64,000 nucleotides of DNA from the NCBI RefSeq assembly GCF_958979055.1, contig NC_084886.1:52373102-52437101 (forward strand), given 5' to 3'. The notes below the pieces were generated by a model. The model was not told where the DNA came from, did not search any database, and saw only the letters and a program-made list of their open reading frames with translations. Shown here one piece after another: positions 58,034 through 64,000 of this stretch (the stretch's first letter is position 1; every line of letters begins with the position of its first letter). This DNA is from Alnus glutinosa (taxonomy: Eukaryota; Streptophyta; Magnoliopsida; Fagales; Betulaceae). The position numbers and the translations under genes are program-made.

Positions 58034-59461
58034 CTAGCACGTTGTCGTGATCCACGACTCAGCCAACTTGCCAAATGCAACATGAGCGGACCCTCCCTCT
58101 TCCACGGCTGCCACGGCAGCATCTCTCATGGCTAAAACCTTCTGTCTCACCACTTTGCCTGCTTCCGAGTACATTAACTCCCTCACTCGCTTCTCCAACT
58201 CGCCCGCACTCACCAACCCGTCTTCCGACTCATTCACTGCCAACGCCACCTTAAATTCCTTCACCAAGGCCAACCTGGTCAACCTTTGTTCCGCATACAA
58301 AGGCCACCCAACCATCGGCAAGCCGCTAGACACCGCTTCAAGCACTGAGTTCCACCCGCAGTGAGTCACGAACCCACCTACCGAGCTGTGACTCAGTATC
58401 TCCACCTGTGGAGCCCATTGCTTCACCACAAAACCCCTCTCCTTGGTCCTTTCCAAGAAACCGTTTGGCAACAACTCATCCAAATTTGGCTCTTTGTTGT
58501 TATCTGGTGGCGGATTTCTTACTACCCACAAGAACCTTTGGCCGCTATTTTCTAATCCTACGGATATTTCATGCAACTGTTTTGCCGAAAACAATCCCAT
58601 GCTTCCAAAAGACAGAAACACGACGCTTTGACTTGGTTGCGAGTTGAGCCAATTCAAGCACTCATGCTGATTTTCTCCATCTTGATTGCTGCTTGATATC
58701 AAAGGTCCAATACAGAATATTGGCGGAGTTGGGCCATCTGTCACACATAGCCCATCCGATATTGCTCCAATAGCTTTTCCTTCGAGCAGGTCAAACGTAT
58801 TTACAATAAGTCCATTTGATTTGGCCATGTGGGTTGCTGTGTTTAAGAAATACTCATACACTTTAGAACTACGATCGGACAAATTTTTCGGCATGTCTGA
58901 AACCGGGATAGACGGTGAGCCTGGAATATCAATAAGCATATCATGGTTGAGATCTTTGAAGCTTTTATCCAGGCTTTTATGGAGAGTGGGGAGGTATAGA
59001 AAGGCGGTTAGAGTGCTTGCGCTGGAGGTGAAGAAATAGTAGGTGGGGATGCTAAGGTTTGCGGCTACTTGGAAAGCAGCATCACAGAAGAAGTCAATGA
59101 TAAAGGCTTTGAGTTTGGAGGTCTGGGAGATGGTTTGGAGGGCTTGGTGGAGATTTGGGTTGTTGAGGCGTGGGAGTAAGAAGCCTGACTCATATGCCGG
59201 GAAAGTAGAAGGGACGTCGGAGACGGGGGGGAGGCGGTGAAATTTGATGGATGGAGTGGTGGCGTTGACGGCAGCTATGTATTGGGCGGTAGAGCTGGCC
59301 ACGTATTGAGCGGATGAGGCATTAGGTATATTGTGTGTGTCTAAGATGAGGATTGTGATGGAGAAAGATGGGTGATGTTTCAGTATGAGCTTGCCAAGCT
59401 CTACCATGGCGAGTAGGTGGCCTCTGCCTGGAGACGGGTATAGGACTATGACCTCCTCCAT
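58034..59461 (-). CDS. UDP-glycosyltransferase, UGT88-like
   Basis: A single exon of 475 residues (usual length 470-490). The N-terminal half has the acceptor-side features: LYPSPGRGHLLAMVELGKLI with the catalytic His15, and IIDFFCDAAF with Asp123 as its partner. The C-terminal half carries the full 44-residue PSPG sugar-donor box at 349-392, from WAPQVEILSHSSVGG through HCGWNSVLEA to PLYAEQ. The opening MEEVIVLYPSPGRGHL and the HHPSFSITILIL stretch fit group E, UGT88 family, whose members glucosylate flavonoids, dihydrochalcones or similar phenolics with UDP-glucose in the cytosol; the exact acceptor cannot be read. The ATG at 59461 was preferred over an in-frame GTG two codons upstream. Upstream lie a hairpin (59481-59503) and a TATA-like box. 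Confidence 0.94.
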   Translation of the reverse strand: MEEVIVLYPSPGRGHLLAMVELGKLILKHHPSFSITILILDTHNIPNASSAQYVASSTAQYIAAVNATTPSIKFHRLPPVSDVPSTFPAYESGFLLPRLNNPNLHQALQTISQTSKLKAFIIDFFCDAAFQVAANLSIPTYYFFTSSASTLTAFLYLPTLHKSLDKSFKDLNHDMLIDIPGSPSIPVSDMPKNLSDRSSKVYEYFLNTATHMAKSNGLIVNTFDLLEGKAIGAISDGLCVTDGPTPPIFCIGPLISSSNQDGENQHECLNWLNSQPSQSVVFLSFGSMGLFSAKQLHEISVGLENSGQRFLWVVRNPPPDNNKEPNLDELLPNGFLERTKERGFVVKQWAPQVEILSHSSVGGFVTHCGWNSVLEAVSSGLPMVGWPLYAEQRLTRLALVKEFKVALAVNESEDGLVSAGELEKRVRELMYSEAGKVVRQKVLAMRDAAVAAVEEGGSAHVAFGKLAESWITTTC

Positions 59462-59480
59462 GTTCACAGGATGTTAATTT

Positions 59481-59503
59481 GGTTCCTCTGGCTCCGAGGA
59501 ACC
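59481..59503. promoter_or_regulatory. Perfect 8-bp inverted repeat in the UGT leader
   Basis: GGTTCCTC (59481-59488) and GAGGAACC (59496-59503) form a hairpin with a 7-base loop, 20-42 bases upstream of the UGT start codon. Confidence 0.7.
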
Positions 59504-59508
59504 ATGCG

Positions 59509-59516
59509 TTTAAATA
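59509..59516 (-). promoter_or_regulatory. TATA-like box of the UGT gene
   Basis: TATTTAAA on the - strand lies 48 bases before the UGT ATG, so initiation would fall near 59480 with a leader of only ~20 bases. The ATG at 59505, which opens a 13-codon frame, would then be outside the transcript. Confidence 0.45.
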
Positions 59517-62032
59517 GGGAAAAGAGAAACTTGTAAAGTTCGACTTTCGAGTGTATTAGTCGTTCATTTTAATGTTTTCTAAGCGAAAGAAGGGGGATTC
59601 ATATTCTTACCTCGTTCAATAATGGAATAGTTTATTTGCCAACGTGTTTCATACGAAAGACTCTGCAACAATTGGGTCTTTGCTTTTTATAAAATAATCC
59701 GTTTGAACTTTGAATAGATTGAAGGATTAAAAATTTTCTGTATACATTTTTTCTATGTACCCACCTTCTTTCTAAATAAATAAAAATTATAAAATAAATA
59801 AATAACTTTTTGCGTCACTGCATACATATGCTTGAAAAGTCGTTGACCTTTTGCGTCAATGCACATATATATATATATATATATAATAAGTACTCTTTGA
59901 TATATCTACAAGGGTATGATTATGACTTCGTTGGCAGTTCACAGTTCACAGTTCACGTACACACCAGTTTTAATGATCAAACATTGCTACTTTCCTACGC
60001 CCTCATCTTTGCATCCAAACCTAGCTCGGGCCCATAAAGGGGATCCATGCATCCTTGCTTTCTTTTGAGAAAAAGTAAGCTACATATATATATACTATAT
60101 AATTGTACTGCGTGGTACACTCTCCCAATGGACCCATCCCATGTGCCTTGGGAGTGTAATTATTGTGTACCTGAAGTGTAACAATCACTCTCTTCTTCTT
60201 TTTCTTTTTTTTTCCTAAGAAAAATATGAGTATTTTATGAATTTTGACATTAGGATTCAATTCAAAATATAAAATGAGAAATGATTATTTTTCTTCTCTA
60301 TCCATCTTTCATCCTCCCACTTTTCAAAATTACCATTAGATGGATGAGATATGCTACTTGGTATTCTCCTCTTGTCCTTTTCCATTGACATGGCATTATC
60401 AATCCTAATTAAAAAGAAAAAAAAACATATATTCAATGGTGAATTGACAATGCTACGTAAATAGAGAATGATTAAAGAAGGAAAAGAGAATACAAAATAG
60501 CATTTCTGTAGATCTATAAGCAATTCATATAAAATACTCAAAACTACTATATATGCTCAACAGTTCAAGGATTTTCTTATTTGCAAATGAAAAAGATATT
60601 ATTCATTTTATAGTCAAAATTGATACATGTAACAGTGTACATAATTTTAAATTTTTTAAAAGACGTCCTAACATTTGTTACATATAGAGACAATTAAAGA
60701 GAAATGTTTAGTTCCATTTTCATAAATCTCTTGTCAATCTCCGACCCGTACAAAAGATATGCAAATTTATCATTAGATCTAATTCAATGGTAGATTTTTT
60801 TTTTTCTTTTTTTCTTTTAAGAAAAAGAGAAAAAAATATGTACAAAATAAAAAAGAAACATTTTACATAATAAAACACACTGACTTTTAGGTCATTTGAC
60901 TCATTTGCTTGGTTATATTAATGAGTCAAACAATTTTCATAGTGCAATTACTATTAAGGTTTTGTATACACTTTGTACACACTCATATTAATAGTAAATT
61001 GAACCTTCCCAAAGCCATGACCCTCTTAGACGGACTCGACAGATTTTTAATTTTTTTTTCATGGTCAAGTGAAGAAAAAGGAAGCATCAAGTACAAAACA
61101 ATTTTCGTTCAGCACAGACTGGACAGTTTGTTCTTTGTGATGGCTTCATGACTTAGGAATGCAAACCTTCTAATCTATTCTTTCAATACAAATGCTTTTC
61201 AATCAAGTTGGTCCTCAAATTGTTCAAATATCTTTCTATAGTCTACTCGATTTTTGTCATTTTGTAATATCTCTCTGCAGCCCACTTGATTGTTGTCGTT
61301 TTGTTCTTGTACTGGGTGTCACAATTGTATTTGTGGACGTCAAAAAAAGTTTTGTTTTAAAGAAATTTTAAAAAGTTCAATATAAATACTATGACAACGA
61401 CGTAACAGACATAATTCATGTACAATTTGTACAATTCATGTTCATTTTCACTGCCTTATTTGTGCGGTGAGGTGGTCTCCTACTACTTTTTGAATTTTAA
61501 AAATAAAATTCATGAAAGAACCCAAATCCTGGACCAATGCAATTTCGTCATTCACGTGGCCAAACAAAACCAGCAATGGCTTATCACGAACTCCTATTAG
61601 ATATCAGACACCGTGCGCCACGAATCGAGAGAAAACATCCGCCATTACACCCTACCAAAAGAAAAAAACCACGTCTCCCTCCCGAACCAGGACAAGACAA
61701 AGCACAACCCTTCACCTCTTCAGTTGCAGACGTCCCCCAAAAAGAGATAAAAACTTATTTATAAACAAAAACCTACCACAAACCTACTGGGGAGGCTCCC
61801 CTCCTCCATTATCACGCTCAAAAGGAAACTTTGCTCGTAGAGGAAAAAATCGCTAGATTTTATGACAAACGATATATGGTTGTTATAGATCCAATGGTTG
61901 ATGGTGGTTGGAGGAAAGTATTGGGATTTTTCCTAATTTTTTGATCTCTAGAATACATTTTATTAAAATTTCTTAACAATCATCATAATTCGATGTTTAA
62001 TACAGGCTCACTTATTGGCTATAGTCAAAATC
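59517..62032. other. UGT promoter and intergenic spacer
   Basis: It has a short (AT)n at 59866-59885 and T/A runs. 61560-61860 is somewhat GC-richer (CCGTGCGCCACGAATCG, TGGGGAGGCTCCCC), possibly part of an old retroelement, but no frame in it is recognisable. No gene is called. Confidence 0.45.
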
Positions 62033-62634
62033 TTAATTGACTCTTAATTGAAGCATTTTATTAATGAGTCTTAAAAACAGATACTTTTTTATTTGTTTAT
62101 CACATTAAACTATTTTTCATACCAAAATAATAAAACAGTCTTTACCCAACATCCCTCTCTGAATTGAAGAAGAAGAAGAAGATTTTTTTTAATTGACTCT
62201 TAATTGAAGCATTTTATTAATGAGTCTTAAAAACAGATACTTTTTTATTTGTTTATCACATTAAACTATTTTTCATACCAAAATAATAAAACAGTCCTTA
62301 CCCAAGATCCCTCTCTGAATTGAAGAAAAAGAAGAAGATTTAATTGACTCCTAATTGAAGCATTTTATTAATGAGTCTTAAAAACAGATACTTTTTTATT
62401 TGTTTATCACATTAAACTATTTTTCATACCAAAATAATAAAACAGTCCTTACCCAACATCCCTCTCTGAATTGAAGAAGAAGAAGAAGATTTAATTGACT
62501 CCTAATTGAAGCATTTTATTAATGAGTCTTAAAAACATATACTTTTTTATTTGTTTATCACATTAAACTATTTTACATACCAAAATAATAAAACAGTCCT
62601 TACCCAACATCCCTCTGAAGAAGAAGAAGGAGAT
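62033..62634. repeat. Four tandem copies of a ~151-bp unit
   Basis: Unit starts are at 62033, 62189, 62340 and 62491 (lengths 156, 151, 151 and ~144). Each unit runs TTAATTGACTC(T/C)TAATTGAAGC, ATTTTATTAATGAGTCTTAAA, AACA(G/T)ATACTTTTTTATTTG, TATTTTTCATACCAAAATAA-like, CAGTC(T/C)TTACCCAA(C/G)ATCCCTC, then a (GAA)n tail. The copies are nearly identical, with a handful of substitutions and differences in the GAA-run length. No open frame runs through them. Confidence 0.95.
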
Positions 62635-62819
62635 GATATGCGTGTGTGTATGTGTTTTTCAAAATTAATATAATTTTTAAAATCACAACAAATATATAAT
62701 GGATTATAATTGAATTTTGGCTCCAATGTGACTTTAGAAAATTAATAGGTCGAAAGTGACGTTAGCAAATCTATAATGTATTTGGCATTGGAACTATTCA
62801 CATCGTGCCACTGCCCCAT

Positions 62820-63380
62820 TGCCACTATTAGGAATGTACAAGCGATTACGATTAATGATTATTATTTGCTAAAATCGCTAACCACAACTGCCTATGACGG
62901 TTATTGAATTTTAACAACCGCAACGGCCTCTGCCTAGGCAGTTTGCAGTTATTATGTTTATAACCGGCAGTTTGAAAACTGCTTTTTAATTTGGGCTTTG
63001 GGCCGGTTTTTGGGCAGGTTTTAATTTTTTTTTAAAATAATAATAATAATAATAATAATTTTTGGACCTTTTGGTACAAAATTAACAAATCTAAATACAA
63101 ATAAAAAAATACAAATCCAAAACATTATAAATCTAAATAACCAAATACAAACAAATCCAAAATCAAAACGTTACAAATCCAAATAACCAAATCCAAAACC
63201 AAAACATTACAAATCCAAATAACCATATACAAACAAATTTTTAATATATATATATATATTTCAATATATATTATATGGGTAGGCGGTTAGCGGTTATTTA
63301 CAACTGCTTTTGAAAACGGTTATGTGATTAACGGTTACGGAACGGTTATAACCACCACGTTTGTAGAGGCCTAGTCACTA
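62820..63380. repeat. hAT-like MITE with internal short repeats
   Basis: The left part (AGGAATGTACAAGCGATTACG, AACCGCAACGGCC) and right part (GGTTATAACCACC, AACGGTTACGGAACGG, GCCTAGTCAC) are imperfect inverse versions of each other. The inside has an (AAT)n run at 63039-63058 and three imperfect ~50-base repeats of CCAAATACAAACAAATCCAAAA / CATTACAAATCCAAATAACC (63110-63240). The outer limits are approximate. Confidence 0.5.
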
Positions 63381-64000
63381 TCCCTTCGTAGTGAACTTTT
63401 GCTATTCATCCGACGCTTAAAAATAAGAGATATTTTAATAGATGAGTAAAAACAACAGCAAATTAAGAAACCGTAAATAGAAATACCATAAAATCTTGAT
63501 ACACCTATAGCTGCTGCCTGCTGAGGAGATCATCCACAGTTTTAGAGTAGATCTTTAGAAGGCGTGAAACCAATTACTATTACATGCAGTAACTAAAATA
63601 AGATATTTTTCGATAGCTATTTTGATTATTACTGCTTAGAGATGCAAACTCTTAGACATCCAATTTCCAAAAAGGTTGAGGAAATGGATTTTTACCATTT
63701 TTAGTTGTAGTGCATGTTTTACAATAGAAAAATGTTTGGTCTCATCTTTTGCCAATATCTCTCTCTTCACATTAATGTTGTAATGCTTCTGGTATTATTA
63801 TCTTTGTTGGGGTTTAATATTGTTACTCTGCTCATGTGGACAGCTCTCAGAATATATTTTGTAGGGTGTAGTTTCAAACATCATAAAAAGTTTTGACTTT
63901 CTTCATTTTACACCAATAGGTTTTAGATAAGAAGGTCAAATGCCCAATCAAACAAATGCTATCAAAGCTAGGTTAATGGATTTGAGTTGCAGAAGCATCA
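63381..64000. other. AT-rich right end, possible terminal exon
   Basis: Mostly spacer. On the - strand, 63552-63505 could be a last exon: preceded by CTAAAG, it encodes IYSKTVDDLLSRQQL and a stop. There is no matching upstream exon inside the window, so this stays a suggestion. Confidence 0.2.

Noticed and set aside
58686-59039. 117-codon open frame on the + strand
   Set aside because: It is antisense to the middle of the UGT gene.
59464-59505. 13-codon upstream frame before the UGT ATG
   Set aside because: The upstream ATG lies only 4 bases downstream of the TATA-like box, so it is probably not transcribed.
62033-62634. Regular repeats suggesting a CRISPR-like array
   Set aside because: The units are directly adjacent with no unique spacers, ~151 bp long, and the genome is a plant's; it is a tandem repeat.

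Overview
The window is nuclear DNA from a eudicot plant, most likely a woody rosid. The evidence is spliced genes with GT-AG introns, AT-rich intergenic DNA full of (AT)n and (GA)n tracts and A/T runs, tRNA-derived SINE, LINE, MITE and LTR debris, and protein families that are plant-specific (MAKR, RTNLB, half-size ABCG, UGT88-like, LEA_2). The species call is an inference; no marker gene settles it.

Eight protein-coding genes can be supported. On the left (3.3-17.3 kb) two genes lie in tandem on the + strand: a 16-coding-exon AAA ATPase (837 aa) and a 6-exon F-box protein (301 aa). Two genes follow on the - strand: a reticulon-like protein (5 exons, 253 aa, 18.9-22.2 kb) and an UNC93-like membrane protein (2 exons, 461 aa, 24.4-25.9 kb). 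From 26 to 35 kb there is no convincing gene, only repeats and a non-LTR retro-insertion with clear target-site duplications. A membrane-associated kinase regulator of the MAKR family (3 exons, 360 aa) sits at 35.6-36.9 kb. From 37 to 46 kb the DNA is repeat-rich and holds a ~709-bp foldback element and a solo LTR. A LEA_2/NHL-type single-exon gene (- strand) is at 46.1-46.7 kb, a single-exon ABCG half-transporter (602 aa) at 52.9-54.7 kb, and a single-exon UDP-glycosyltransferase (475 aa, - strand) at 58.0-59.5 kb. The right end (59.5-64 kb) holds repeats, including four tandem copies of a ~151-bp unit.

The genes do not form one pathway. The main large-scale signal is order: AAA ATPase, F-box, MAKR and ABCG8-type transporter appear in the same order as the Arabidopsis neighbours I recall as AT5G52882, AT5G52880, AT5G52870 and AT5G52860, with RTNLB, UNC93-like and LEA_2 genes interleaved. 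That suggests an ancestral rosid block that has lost genes in Arabidopsis. I did not find an undescribed multi-gene system. The most interesting small-scale observations are a duplicated splice donor in the AAA gene, a SINE beside a splice acceptor in the F-box gene, a 13-bp SINE remnant with 17-bp flanking repeats just after the reticulon stop codon, and an overlapping upstream ORF at the ABCG start codon. Exon boundaries were worked out by hand; each multi-exon model keeps its reading frame across every junction.
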